The translations under genes and the position numbers were made by a program. Positions 32,780-43,756 of a stretch of 64,000 bases of DNA are shown here, one piece after another. A model generated the notes under the pieces. That model had not been told where the DNA came from and ran no database searches. It was given only the letters and a program-made list of their open reading frames with translations. The DNA is taken from positions 310,001-374,000 of the forward strand of contig JAGMUV010000002.1 in the NCBI GenBank assembly GCA_020744425.1, given 5' to 3'. Position 1 is the stretch's first letter. Every line of letters begins with the position of its first letter. The stretch comes from Dactylonectria macrodidyma. Lineage: Eukaryota; Ascomycota; Sordariomycetes; Hypocreales; Nectriaceae.

Positions 32780-33918
32780 TGTGATGGATGCAATGGCGGG
32801 GAAGGGGATTGATGAGCAGCTGCTAAAGTGGTGAAGAGGGGAAGCAAGCGAGACAACCAACGAGGGTGTTGGGTTTCTTTTGAATAGGGGACTTCTCTTT
32901 CTAGCAGACCAATTGCGCCTCGCCAAAACGGCACGGGTGGGGGGAGAGCTTCGGCTACGCCTAAGCAAGTCCGCGGAGACGGTAAGGACGGAAACTTGAC
33001 TATTAAGGGTAAGCCGACCTGCGAAGCTTTAACGGCAGGCCAATGATCGTACCTAGAGTGACAGGGACGTTGGTTGACATGGGTCATCGATAAAGACCCC
33101 TGTCAGTTCTTTTCGATTTTGGCGTTTGCTCCCGAAAGCTAAGTTAGCCATCCCCGCACTTCGTGTCAGCATGCGATAGGTACCGCGGATGAGCAGGCGG
33201 CATATGCGGTGGCCTTCTGCCCAGTCCACGTAATAACTCACACATCTGGTGCATAAAATTGTTTCCTTTACGCATCATTTGCTGCCCCACCGAGACGCAC
33301 AACACAATATCTAGAACTTGCCATGTTAAGCCAAGTTGATCCTTCTAAAACGGCTTCCCCAAACAAATTTTAGTTTTGCCAGGGTCCTGATCAAAGACGT
33401 ACCCGTTTAACAGCAAATGTTTTTGGAACATGGTCTAATCTGACAACCTAAAGAGGTCAAAAGATTTAGTCGCACTAGCCTGCTCCGTGCCTACCCTGTA
33501 CCTATCCTTGAACAACCGACTTGCCACTCAAGTATCCTCTCTACCTCATGGATCTATCGGAAAGAGAGTCCTTTGAGAATTCATGGGATCCACCCGCGAG
33601 GTCCATTGTATCGTTTCAATTGGACAGTCACAACAGAACATGAACCCATGATGGAAGCTGTCGGTTAGTGCTTACGCTCGTTTTTAACTAAAGAGCTTGA
33701 GGAGCACGCCGGGTATGTTGGATTGAAAGCCTTGCTTCTCGGAAGGGTTGGGGAGCATGAAAGTCCGCAAGTCCGCAAGTCCGCGGCCTCAGTATGTTTA
33801 AAAGCCATGTTTGCCAAGGACATCATGTAGTACCTTTTATCCACCAAGATCATAGTCGGGCATCTTACATTCTTTTTCTTAACCCCTGATATCATTGTAC
33901 TCGAATTCTTGACACGAT
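32780..33918. other. Intergenic region with divergent promoters
   Basis: About 1.1 kb between the LaeA-like gene and the NmrA-like gene. A long minus-strand frame (33087-32647) overlaps methyltransferase exon 1 in another frame and has no family features. A short GTCCGCAA tandem lies at about 33766-33784. No other gene seen. Confidence 0.4.
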
Positions 33919-34854
33919 ATGTCTACCAATGCATCCAACGCGCCCACCGCCTTTATCACCGCTGCGACTGGTGCGCAAGGGTTAGCTGTTGCTCGGCAGC
34001 TACGTGGTCTTGGTTGGGCTGTTCGTACGACGGCCCGTAACATGGACGCACCTGCTGTGCACCAACTGCAGGCTCTTGGTGTTGAAGTCATGGCTGGAGA
34101 CTGGGACAACGAGACGGTACTCACGACTGTAATTCTGGGATGCTCATGTCTCTTCCTAAACCTGATGCCCAATCTTGCAACCTTCAGCTCAGAAGTTCCT
34201 CATGCAAAGCGTATCCTAGCCATCGCCACAGCAGCAGACGTTAAGCATGTAGTCTACTCGAGCGCACTTTCTGTCAAAAACCTCGGGCAGGGGCAATATT
34301 ACATCCACGATAGCCCGGTAGCCAGGGCACATGGGTGGAAACAAGAGATTGAAGCGCTCGTCAGAGGAGCTGGATTTGAAACCTGGACTATCCTTCGCGG
34401 AGGCTTCTTTATGGTCAACTTCCTGGCACCTAAGGTCAACTGGATGTACCCCAACCTAGTACAAACCAACACATGGACTACGGCCTATACACCAGAGGTG
34501 CGGATGCCTATGGTTGATGTAGAAGATATCGCGAAGTTTGCAGTGGCTGCATTCCGAGACCCAGCTCGCTTCCACCAGCAGGAGATCGAGATTGCTAGCG
34601 AGCTTTTGTCGCCTGACCAGATTATACAGCAGTTGGGAGACGCCAGCGGAAGGACCATGAGAAATGTTTTCTTGACAAGTGAGGAGGTTGAGGAGCAGAG
34701 GGACACAAACATGCTCGTAACTGTACAGCTGATGTCCAGAGACTTGGATAAATGCGTGGACTTCGCAAAGGTCAAGTCATGGGGCATTCCGTTAGGAACA
34801 TTTCAGCAGTTCCTGAAGAGGGAACATAATTGGGTCAGAGAAACCTATCCATAG
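33919..34854 (+). CDS. NmrA-like NAD(P)-binding protein
   Basis: Single exon, 311 residues. N-terminal FITAATGAQGLAVARQLRG is the glycine-rich dinucleotide loop (GxxGxxG-like). VRTTARN follows at the end of strand 2, then VEVMAGDWDN, HVVYSSALSV, WTILRGGFFMVNFL and VDVEDIAKFAVAAF, the order seen in NmrA/atypical short-chain dehydrogenase proteins. The YxxxK pair of classical reductases is not evident. NmrA relatives sense NAD(P) state and bind GATA factors, or act as reductases; nothing here decides between these. Flanked by transposon sequence on both sides. Confidence 0.85.
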   Translation: MSTNASNAPTAFITAATGAQGLAVARQLRGLGWAVRTTARNMDAPAVHQLQALGVEVMAGDWDNETVLTTVILGCSCLFLNLMPNLATFSSEVPHAKRILAIATAADVKHVVYSSALSVKNLGQGQYYIHDSPVARAHGWKQEIEALVRGAGFETWTILRGGFFMVNFLAPKVNWMYPNLVQTNTWTTAYTPEVRMPMVDVEDIAKFAVAAFRDPARFHQQEIEIASELLSPDQIIQQLGDASGRTMRNVFLTSEEVEEQRDTNMLVTVQLMSRDLDKCVDFAKVKSWGIPLGTFQQFLKREHNWVRETYP

Positions 34855-35210
34855 ATTATTCTAGTACAGCATGTTGGCCTCATCAATGTTCCCACCCAAG
34901 GGGGCGGTCCGACCGTGAGGCTGGAGCTCATGAGTTGGCCCTTGTACATTAGCCATGAGGAGAGATAAGGGTTTTACGGCAAGGGAAAGAGTCTTGATGA
35001 TTCTGAGCGCCCCGTCCTAATAAGTAACGTTTTGTCGTTTCTTTAAGAGTTGCACGGCATTATCTACCTACGGTGCTATTGTGGGTCTTGTCAATCGTAG
35101 GGAGCGCGCCCTGTCCTTGATAAGCTGTCCACAAATACACAATGCTCCACTCTGTGGTTACTAATTATTGCCATGGGGAACATGTATAAATACTTTGCAG
35201 TGCCTGGGAA
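34855..35210. other. Intergenic region
   Basis: 356 bp containing the GNAT promoter. A TATAAATA box lies at 35185-35192. Nothing else seen. Confidence 0.5.
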
Positions 35211-35939
35211 ATGGATCAACACACTTCTTTGAGACTACACCCGGCAAACAGCACATCTCATGCTCAAATGCAAATCGTCGTCATGGCGTATTCCTTCCTT
35301 CATATTGACAAGTCCGCCGTCGACATCTCTCCCGCGGCTACGAAATACAGAGCTTTACGACTTGAAGCCTTACGGCAATCACCAACTGCCTTCTCGTCGA
35401 CCTTGGAAACAGAATCGCAATTCACCGACGATGTGTGGGTTTCTCGTCTCTGTGATACGGTGAAGGAGACCTTTGTCTGTGTCTTTGAAGAAGGCGAAAC
35501 TTCGGAATGGGTAGCACAAGTAACTCTACGAGGGCCCCTGTCAGCCGAACAATTCAGACTCCCCTCCGAGTCTGGCCAAGATTTTCCAGCTGATGGCCAG
35601 ATGGATGAGACGTGGCAAATGTTGGGTCTTTATTCCTTGCCTAGCCACAGGGGAAAAGGCTTAGCAGCAAAGCTCTGCAATGAAGCATATCAGTTCTTGG
35701 TGCGCCAACAGGGAGCCAAGACTCCTCATGTTCAGGTTCGCATCATGGTGAAGCCCGAAAATACGGCAACGATCCGGCTGTATCAGAGGCTAGGATTTGA
35801 GCATATGGGGCTTTGCACCTTGGAAGAAGCTTTGAGGGCGAATGGTGATGGTGATTTGATCCCTAAAGGAAAGTTGGGAGAGAAATACACCACTCGATCG
35901 GGGATTATCATGGCATTGCGGCTGGATAGAGAGGTATAG
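35211..35939 (+). CDS. GNAT-family N-acetyltransferase
   Basis: Single exon, up to 242 residues. The acetyl-CoA site is GLYSLPSHRGKGLAAKLC (motif A, R/Q-x-x-G-x-G/A form). The C-terminal NTATIRLYQRLGFEHMG is motif B. The N-terminal FLHIDKSAVDI...ALRLEALRQSPTAFSS is the usual substrate-side start. Transfers acetyl from acetyl-CoA to an unknown amine. The first ATG lies only 19 bases after a TATAAATA box, so translation more likely begins at Met20 (35268) or Met25 (35283), which would still keep the whole domain. Confidence 0.85.
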   Translation: MDQHTSLRLHPANSTSHAQMQIVVMAYSFLHIDKSAVDISPAATKYRALRLEALRQSPTAFSSTLETESQFTDDVWVSRLCDTVKETFVCVFEEGETSEWVAQVTLRGPLSAEQFRLPSESGQDFPADGQMDETWQMLGLYSLPSHRGKGLAAKLCNEAYQFLVRQQGAKTPHVQVRIMVKPENTATIRLYQRLGFEHMGLCTLEEALRANGDGDLIPKGKLGEKYTTRSGIIMALRLDREV

Positions 35940-36336
35940 AGGAGGAATATATCTGGGGAGGCGTGTGAGCTGTTCCTAGCACTTCGACATGGTAGCCACC
36001 TCAACCCCCCCTCCCCCCTCCCCCCGTTGCATTCCTGCCTGGGCCATCCACTTCCTGAGTAATTTCCCTCATAGACACTGCAAAGGCTCGGTTATTAACA
36101 GCCTCTCCATACCTTAGAATATTGACAAAATCAAGTCTTCTCTTATTTAGAAAGTGTATCTAACGTGCGCCTTCACCTCCTTTGGTAGTATCCTTTTACG
36201 CTATAACTCCAACTATACCCAATACGGAAAAGATCAGGTATGTCGGGATTGTTGCCGTGGCACACGGCTGATGAGTAGTCTGTAATGCTTGAGGGCGGTT
36301 GTGAATCTAGATCTAATGTCATCAGCCAAGATACAA
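35940..36336. other. Intergenic region with C-rich tract
   Basis: 397 bp. A pure C/T tract at 36004-36026 (four C-runs) could form a G-quadruplex on the minus strand. It ends at the solo LTR target duplication TACAA (36332-36336). Confidence 0.6.
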
Positions 36337-36587
36337 TGTCACATCTATCAACTGTTGAGACTGAAGATAAAGTCTCAAAGGCTCGGATCTCTAATAAACC
36401 GGTCTCAAAGACCCGGCTTCCTAACAAGCCGGTCTCGAAGACCCGGATCCCTTGGGATCCGGTCTACCGAGAACCTTATCATAGCTATGAGGGCAACCTA
36501 CAAATAGGTCTGCCGCGAGCCCTCAGTTAGATAGAAATCAAGAGCTTCTACTTACATCACAATGCACCCTTCCTATCAGATGCAACA
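36337..36587 (+). mobile_element. Solo LTR of the same copia family
   Basis: 251 bp, apparently identical to the LTRs of the full element but inverted relative to them, flanked by TACAA duplications at 36332-36336 and 36588-36592. Matching target duplications mark a genuine insertion later reduced by recombination between its two LTRs. Confidence 0.95.
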
Positions 36588-36592
36588 TACAA

Positions 36593-37254
36593 CTCATTCG
36601 GCGGTCGTAATGTGTGCGCTACGAGTATCTTCCGGCTCTGGAATAATTGAGAGAAAAGGTGGCAGGAGGATGACAGAAAAGAGATGTCACTGGCTTAGCT
36701 GCTACCACCGAACAAACTGTATTTTAATGCCTTTCACATTATTGACCAGAATGTGATGTCATTCTCGCCGAAGTGGCGCTTAGGAGAAGTGGTGGCACCG
36801 ACAATACGGACTAACATCATCGACATCGCCACGCCTCAGCCTAGACACGGTCCAGCCTTTCCACACGAGCAATTATTAGACCGGCAGTTACTGGATGAAT
36901 AGTGTGTATTTTTGGGGCGGCAAGTAACCAACTGCCACCAGCTTCATTTGTTGTGCAGCATGTCCCGTCAGCCGACCGTGCAAGATGCGCTTGTTCCGGA
37001 ACAGGTAATTAGAGACAACCAGAACCAAACAATGAACTCACTGACTTCAAGTTCCAGGCTGTGATATTATATAGCTAGAGGACTTTTTACTCAACCTTTG
37101 GAGCTACTTAGCGCCAGTCTAAAGCATACTTATAAAGGAGGACTCAATCATCAGCTTGTAATTGATCAATATGTAGTTAATGCTTTAGTGCGCCGACTTA
37201 TAGGTCAACTCCTTACAATATAAAGTATTAAAGATCCCTCCATTAAATCTTGAT
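36593..37254. other. AT-rich intergenic region
   Basis: About 660 bp, increasingly AT-rich toward 37250. No gene recognised. Confidence 0.4.
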
Positions 37255-37605
37255 TTAAGAAGACCCCGTTACAGACACCTCAAGCTTGCGCATTTCTTTG
37301 AGGTGATTTAGTACCTTGTCTAAATCGCTCGAAGTCTGAAGCCCCAGAACCATGACTGACCCGTTTACTTCATTTCCCTCAGCATACACAGAGTTGGGCG
37401 TCGCCATCTCGTTTTCAGGGGTATATACATTGCCTCTCCAGATCAAGCCAGCCTTCTCGACCTTGTTTCGGATGAATTGATCTTCGGCCTTAGATGTGGA
37501 CATATTGACCGGTGAGGCCCGTTTGGCCGACATGTTTTGCTTCCGTGGCTGAGCCTCGCTGTCTGACGACTTGCGCTTCAGACTGGTGTCGTTTGGAGAT
37601 GACAT
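37255..37605 (-). CDS. Hypothetical small basic protein
   Basis: A complete 116-codon ORF (start MSSPNDTSLKRKSS). The N-terminal 45 residues are Ser/Lys/Arg-rich with possible nuclear localisation patches (LKRK, PRKQ, SAKRAS). The rest is more globular (AEDQFIRNKVEKAGLIW). No family recognised. No intron seen. It could be a small nuclear protein, a gene fragment left by transposition, or a chance ORF. Confidence 0.35.
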   Translation of the reverse strand: MSSPNDTSLKRKSSDSEAQPRKQNMSAKRASPVNMSTSKAEDQFIRNKVEKAGLIWRGNVYTPENEMATPNSVYAEGNEVNGSVMVLGLQTSSDLDKVLNHLKEMRKLEVSVTGSS

Positions 37606-38967
37606 GTGCTGATTATGACGCGGCCCTAGTCTTCCTTTGATACCTTTGTGCTTAGCCTGAACTGATATGTGAAACGGACTCGGGAGCTCTAGAGCTCTGA
37701 GTTAGTGGTTGCACAGTGTGATGCGCTGTCTTGGATGACAAATTCCAACGGTACTTGCCTATGTCGCTAGAGAGTATGGGTGATAAACGCTTCTCTGGCC
37801 ATAGTTGTCGTCGCTACCTTGAAACGAAGAGACCAGCTTTCTATACTCGAGAGGGGAAATTCCAGGCCCGAAATCGACCTGTCGAACCTCTTTTTGTCTC
37901 AGACAGCCCAGCAGATCTTCTTACCAAGCCGATGCCAAGCTCTAGGACTACCCCGCTGTCCTCACTGGGCCCAATCACACAATGTCTGGTGTTGGTGCTG
38001 GGATGGAGCGGTGTGACAGACTTGAGCGCTTGATGTTGTGGGTGATTGGCTCCCATTTTCCAAGAGGCAGATAGCTATACCTCCTGCAAAGCTCATTGGT
38101 TTGCCTGAGGGCTGCATCGATACCTGATCGCCAGCCACGCAGGCAACCATGACACGTGTCGTTGCCATCGACCACGTCGGCAGGCAAGGGGTTCTTGAGC
38201 TAAGCGAGGCGGACTTTGTGAAGGTTGACTCTGGTGAGCGCTAGACCCAGCCCAGATCGTGGATCCAGTGCCTCCCATTGTTGAAATACTCGAGAATTTC
38301 GACACAGGACGTCACCAGGCTGGTGAAGGCGATGCTACTTAGAGCTAAACCAGCAACTTCATCCATAACTCATGATACCGGATGCAGCTTTGTAGTCTCG
38401 GTCTCGAGGATCGTCGAGCGGATTCGGTCAAGGTAGCATTACGATGGGGGGCTCAGCTGCTTGTCCGAAAGTGCAGTTGTTGAGTTGCTAGCAAGCGAAA
38501 AGTGACGTATCACACGTGGGGTCAGATGGTTGAAAAGCCGAAACAGAAATGGGTGCGGCTGGGAGAGAGACCATGGGAGCACTTAATAAACTCCAACACT
38601 TCCTCAGTCCCACTTGCTCTGAGCTGCCCTGCCGCAAGCCGTTGGGGCTCCGCAATAGACAAGAGGATATCAGGCAGCATATTGCGAGGCGTGAGCCGTC
38701 TAGAAGCCTCTGTACAGCCAAGTACAGGCTGTGTTGGGGCTGTTCCTTGAGGCATTTCTGACGTCCTGGAAAATGGGGTTTGCGAACCAGCCTCCTCAGC
38801 CTGATTCTGCACTTCACAACCATCGCCACCCACAGCGCCCGGGCAGGGCTATGTTTCAGTTGCCTTTTGTCGCTTAATTCCAAGGCAACCACGCTACTGA
38901 TTACCCCGCAGTGACTTCTCTTCCCTTGTTGTCGTGGCCTCGTGCCTCTTTGCTCTCCTAAACGGAT
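37606..38967. other. Gene-poor region
   Basis: About 1.36 kb. Two overlapping minus-strand ORFs (38892-38488 and 38833-38522) lie here in different frames; neither has a recognisable domain. This may be decayed sequence or the promoter of the orphan gene at 38968. Confidence 0.35.
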
Positions 38968-39746
38968 ATGTCACGACAGCCCGGCGACAGTGACTCGAAC
39001 AGCAGGATTAATTTCAATTTTCACATTAGTCAGTTCAGCCAAGGACCTAACGGGAGCGCCGCCTTGCATAATCGCCTCGAAGGGTCCTCAGCCGCCGCCA
39101 TTGGGTCTCGTTCCAGAATTCGTAAGTAGACATTTCGGTCTGTGAGAAGCTCCATCAAGCCTCTACCAGAGGCCATTTCCATCGTAGAATAGTAGCTGAC
39201 TATTTGTGCCGTGTTAGAGTCGGAATCCAACCTATCTACACTCGAGCCGCGCTCTGGTGGCACCAATACCGAAAGGACAGCGCCGGCCCGCCTCCACGAA
39301 CGAAGTAATTCCTTACCAGACATCAGGTCCTTGCAAGCCATCGAAGGTACCTCTCCTCGGAACACCCCCGAGCCTATAACCTCCAACAGTTCGACCACCG
39401 AGAGCCTGGTCGAAGCCGACAACGATTGTCTAGTCATGTCATCGGCCCCATCGAGCGATGACAGACCCGACAGTCAGGTAACAATCGAATCCCGGGGCGA
39501 ACAGAAGCGAGAATATAGGCCAATTCTGATAGAGGTCTCTTTTACCCTGGGAGGCTTATACAGGTGTCAGAGCAGGACGCCGGCAAATCCATCCAGGGTT
39601 GCGCCATGATCGTCTTGACTGTTTTCGAGCACGTATACCCGCAGTGCTTGATGCTCTGCCGACACCACGGACAGGAAGTCGATGAAGAAGAGAGGGAATT
39701 CTGGGAAGCCCATTCGGCCATCATCACTTCAGCCATTCCGTGGTAA
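38968..39746 (+). CDS. Orphan three-exon gene, 198 residues
   Basis: Exons 38968-39121, 39218-39477 and 39564-39746 join in one frame with good signals (C/GTAAGT, CAG/GTAACA, TTAG, ACAG). The product starts MSRQPGDSDSNSRINF, has a long Ser/Thr/Pro-rich disordered middle (LEPRSGG, SNSLPDIRSLQAIE, SNSSTTESLVEADN), and ends in a compact segment with several Cys and His residues (GCAMIVLTVFEHVYPQC, LCRHHGQEVDEEE). No signal peptide. I recognise no family. The Cys/His C-terminus might bind metal. The splice consistency is the main support. Confidence 0.5.
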
Positions 39747-40745
39747 ATTGCCTTTTGACTTGACGTGACAAAGTTTTAGAAATTGTTCTTGAACGGGGGT
39801 CAGTGAACACCTAGAGGGGCGGTCGGGTTCAGTTGTGCACACACTTGTACCCCGATCATGATACAGTCGATAGTCCATAAGCCGATACCCGCTCGCAAGC
39901 TCAGCTATTATGTAACCCATCTGGGCGAGCTCATTCAGATTTATATCTCGTAGTCTGTTGATCGTGGATATTAAGAGGGCGTAGTTTGGAGTCACTTTGC
40001 GGGACGTGATGGATAAGATGTAGGGGATAGCGGTAACTTCGTCATCGAGCAGAGACGCACCTTCACAGGTTTTACTAAATCCCCGTTAAGGACCTATTCT
40101 AAGTTATCAATGCTTCAATTAACTACACCCTGTCTACAATTTCTTAAAGGGCCCATATTTATAGCTAATATAGCTTATAGGTCACCTTAGTGTCTCTAAA
40201 GCTATATAACATAGACACCATCATTGTCCCTAAGTGTGAGATACCTATTGAGAAGAGTGAGGGGTGCGGGCCAATAGCTGTAGGATCAATGGTAGGAGTC
40301 ATGTAGGTCTAATATTACTCTCTGGCCCTTTATCTTAAGCCGTAGGTCCGCTAAAAGCCCCTTTCTAGCGCTGAGCCAATGACTCGCCCGACGCAACCCG
40401 ATGCCGCCTTCAAGACACATAACAAATGTTCATTAACATAAAGTAAATTAATTAAGTTAGCATAAACTTACATAAATTTAAAATATGAGATAGCAATCGC
40501 GAAGGGACTTCGCACCAAATTCCTAACCTCAGATCTTCGATTTAGACTATCTGTCTCGTATTCAAATTTCAAATAAAATGTTCACAACATCAGCGACATG
40601 AAATCAGTTCCAAAATCTTCGCACCGTGCCAAGTGATCGGAAAGCTAGTCGTCTCGTTGCAACTCCACTGAAAGCGTAAATCCTAATTCACTCATCATAA
40701 CCCATGATCCTGGGTTACGATTTAAAAACACCACGCCTCGCTGCC
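39747..40745. other. AT-rich intergenic region
   Basis: About 1 kb. The part at roughly 40080-40570 is clearly AT-rich with many TpA steps, compatible with an old RIP-mutated or otherwise decayed repeat. A minus-strand ORF at 39995-39729 overlaps the end of the orphan gene and has no family features. Confidence 0.4.
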
Positions 40746-42852
40746 TCACTCCACGTCTGCCTCCGCTGCAAAATGATACAGTTGAGGTGCCGGCTCATCT
40801 TTCTTTCGCAGAATGTATCGTCGAGTCCACCAAGGCAAGACTTCGTTCATCTGATAAGACATGTGCCTGCGAGTTGACACAGAGAACACATCATCCAATT
40901 CCTCAAGGGACCTCTGCTTGGTCTCGGGGAGCCAAAGGAAGATTGCGATAAGGCAGACAATGTTCATTCCCGAGAACAGACCAAAAGAGCCCTGTGCTTT
41001 GAGAGCTTGCAACATGGGTGGGAAAGTCAACCCAACAATGACGGCCCAGAAGTTATTAGTAGCAACGGCCCAAGACATGCCAACTTCTCGATGTGAAAGA
41101 GGAAAGACTTCTGACGAGTAGACGAATGCGATTGGTCCCTCGCCTGGGCTGTAAAAGGCGACATAGAGGTAGATGAAGAGCGCAATAAGGCCAATGTGCG
41201 CTGGACTGTCTGAATCGACGTAAAAGGACATACCAGCGGCGACCAGTGTCCAGCACATGTTGGGGAAGGTTGCAAGAAGGAGGGCTCGGCGACCCCATAC
41301 ATCGATTGTGTACAAGGCTGGAAAGGCAAAGACAAACATAGCCATTCCAAATCCCCAGGAGGCCAGAAGGGCGACTTTGTTGCTTGCCCCGGCTTGTTCG
41401 AAGATAGTGGAGGAGTAAAAGGCCATAATGTTGACTTTCCGGTGTCAGTATTTCTTATAGATAACGCTGAGGGGCCAAGGAATACTCACTACCGCAGAAC
41501 TGTTGGGCCGCCATGATGATACCTGATGCCTGGGTGGCACGACGGATGCGAGGAATGGTAAACAACTCGACGCAACGAGTGAAAAAGTTGCCTTGGGCAA
41601 ATCCACCAGCTTCAATCATGGCCTTTTCCATTTCAAGCTGAGCATGGATGTAGAACGTATCTCTTGCCGCAATGAATGGAGAGCCACGGAGTCTGAGAAG
41701 TGACTTATAGGCATCGGCACACCGGCCTTTCTTCAACAGCCATCGTGGCGACTCAGGTGTGAAAAAGATGCCAATGAGGAGCGGAACAGCTGGGATAAAG
41801 GCCGAGCCAAACTGAAGTCGCCACGCAATATCGCCCACGTCCACGACGATCAGGTTTGCCGTACATCCAAGCATGATGCCGAAGGCCACAAAGACCTGCC
41901 AGGACATGACGAGAGCGCCGCGAATGTTTGCCGGTGAGTTTTCGGCGGAGAAGATGGGGACAGTGACCTCTTTGAGACCCATGCCGATACCAAGAAGGAT
42001 TCTGCAGATGAGAATCTGCGGCCAGGTTTGCGAAAGGGCTTGCCCAATAGGGCCTACAAGACTAAAGATGCCTCCGATGAAGATGGTGCCTCGTCTGCCG
42101 ACCCAATCATTAATAGGGTCAGACAACCAGCAAGCACTTTTTTTTAATTTTGATTAGCCACAACTCAAAGCACCGGGCATGTCCTGACTCACATGACGCA
42201 AATTGCCATATAAGGGGCGCTATTGATAGCGCCGATAATCCACGAGTTTCGCGAGCAAGTGCCCATGGCTTCACACTGCTCTCCACTAGACGCAATGTTG
42301 AAAACCTGAGGGTAGGATAGGTTGGCACCATTGGATCCGGTCTGGTCCCACCCTTGAATGGCAGCACTGATAGAATTCATGAAAATAGCAAAGTAAAGGG
42401 CTTTGGGGTGCTTCCAGCGATGCTCGATTTCGTTCTTCAGCAGCTGGCGATCTTGGTCTGTCAGCTCGACGATGGTCTCGAACTTTTCGGGATGTTGAGC
42501 GGCAAGAGCGCCTCGTTTGAAGTCGTCGACTACATCGTTTAAGCCGTGTTTCGTGGCGAGTCCGGCGGCCTCCGAAAGCAGCCGGTCCTTGGGTATGCCG
42601 ACCAGAGGGTTCTTGATGCTGTATTGTGTGAGCACTTCCGAGGGACCTGTGGGTGGCGTCCTGAGAACTCACTCTCCCGTGCCAGTCTGTCTTTCTCGGC
42701 GCTTGTGGGTTGCCTCATCAATGTCATCGTGACTAACTCGAGCGTTGTCGCCTATCTTCTCTCCAGATCTCGATGGCAAGTCAGCACGCGGAGCAGGGTG
42801 GGTTAGAACAAGGAACTCACTGGGAAACTTGTTCAGAAATCGGATGAGCCAT
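40746..42852 (-). CDS. MFS sugar transporter
   Basis: Five exons (42852-42821, 42768-42673, 42618-42193, 42136-41490, 41434-40746) give 629 residues, long for the family because of a roughly 120-residue hydrophilic N-terminus ([14 protein letters not shown], [13 protein letters not shown]). Sugar-porter signatures are [42 protein letters not shown] and [15 protein letters not shown], with about 12 membrane segments. Plasma-membrane sugar or polyol uptake is expected. The acceptors of introns 1 and 3 are unusual (CATCGAG and an A8-G), but each has a CTNAY branch point and keeps frame. A minus-strand TATA-like CTTATAAAGG lies about 70 bp upstream. It groups with a regulator and two dehydrogenases. 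Confidence 0.88.
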
Positions 42853-43756
42853 GTTGAAGAATTGATGAGATGAAGTGTCTGGATGGACCTAGATTCTTAA
42901 CCGGTCCTCATGGAGCCCTTTATAAGAATCCGGGGAACAGGCACGCTGTTTGTAAAAAAGACTCCAGGTTTTGGCGACCCAATCCCATGGGGAAGACTTC
43001 TCCAACTTCGGAGAATCGGGGTAAGTGCGTGGCGACGTATAACTCGGGGCCCCACGGGGTAGCAGAGCCAGGCATAGCTTCAGACTTTCCAAGTCTCGGT
43101 GGTCCTCCGTGAGCCTTGTTGATGCTTGGACTCTGGTCTCGTCTTCGGAGTGGGCCTCCGAACCCATTGAGCCAATGTGAGTAGAGTCTGCCACATGAGA
43201 ATGAAAGGCCTGCGGAGAATCCACCGAGAGAATGGTTCCACTTCAGAGGGCATCGTGCTCACGAGTCACGGGTGTTGAGCATGCTCCTAATGAAAACTTT
43301 GCACAGCCTTCTCCAACCTCACCAAGGACTCACCGATACTCCGCACAAAGGTGAGTCCCGCGCGGAGATTGATCCGGGCGGTGATATAACTAACCCAGAC
43401 GCCACACTAGGTAATGCCGAAGCTTGTTGAAACGAAGGGCTCTGATTGGAGGGGGTAAACCTCAGAGGAAGCTAGCAAGACTTTCATGAGTCGTTGGAGT
43501 AATTGTGGAGGGCGCCGCCTTTCTCCAACATGGGGCGAGTGTGCTTCGTGACGTCTTCTTCAAACTTTCTAGTCCGCGTTTCGGTCAGGAGGAAGAGATC
43601 AATTCAGGCTGCCTTCATGCGTGCTGCTTTATCACGTTAAATCATCTGTATTGTGATAACCCATCTACAAAGCCGTCAACATCTTCAAAGAAGACTTGGT
43701 TCGGGTGCATTATTCGTGTATTTTCCATCGTTCTAAATTTACAAGTACTACACTTC
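42853..43756. other. Intergenic region, transporter promoter and regulator 3' flank
   Basis: About 900 bp. CCGGGG (a CreA-type site) lies at 42930-42935, close to the transporter start, with a TATA-like element at 42917-42926. Several ORFs here are non-coding by appearance. Confidence 0.45.

Noticed and set aside
32647..33087. 146-codon minus-strand ORF upstream of the LaeA-like gene
   Set aside because: It overlaps methyltransferase exon 1 in another frame, is Pro/Ser/Arg-rich and shows no family feature.
38488..38892. 134- and 103-codon overlapping ORFs in two minus-strand frames
   Set aside because: No domain, no splice model, and the two compete for the same bases; too weak to call.
42668..42670. 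In-frame TGA in the sugar transporter that could signal a pseudogene
   Set aside because: It falls inside a 54-bp GTGAGT...TACAG intron with a CTCAC branch; splicing it out restores the frame.
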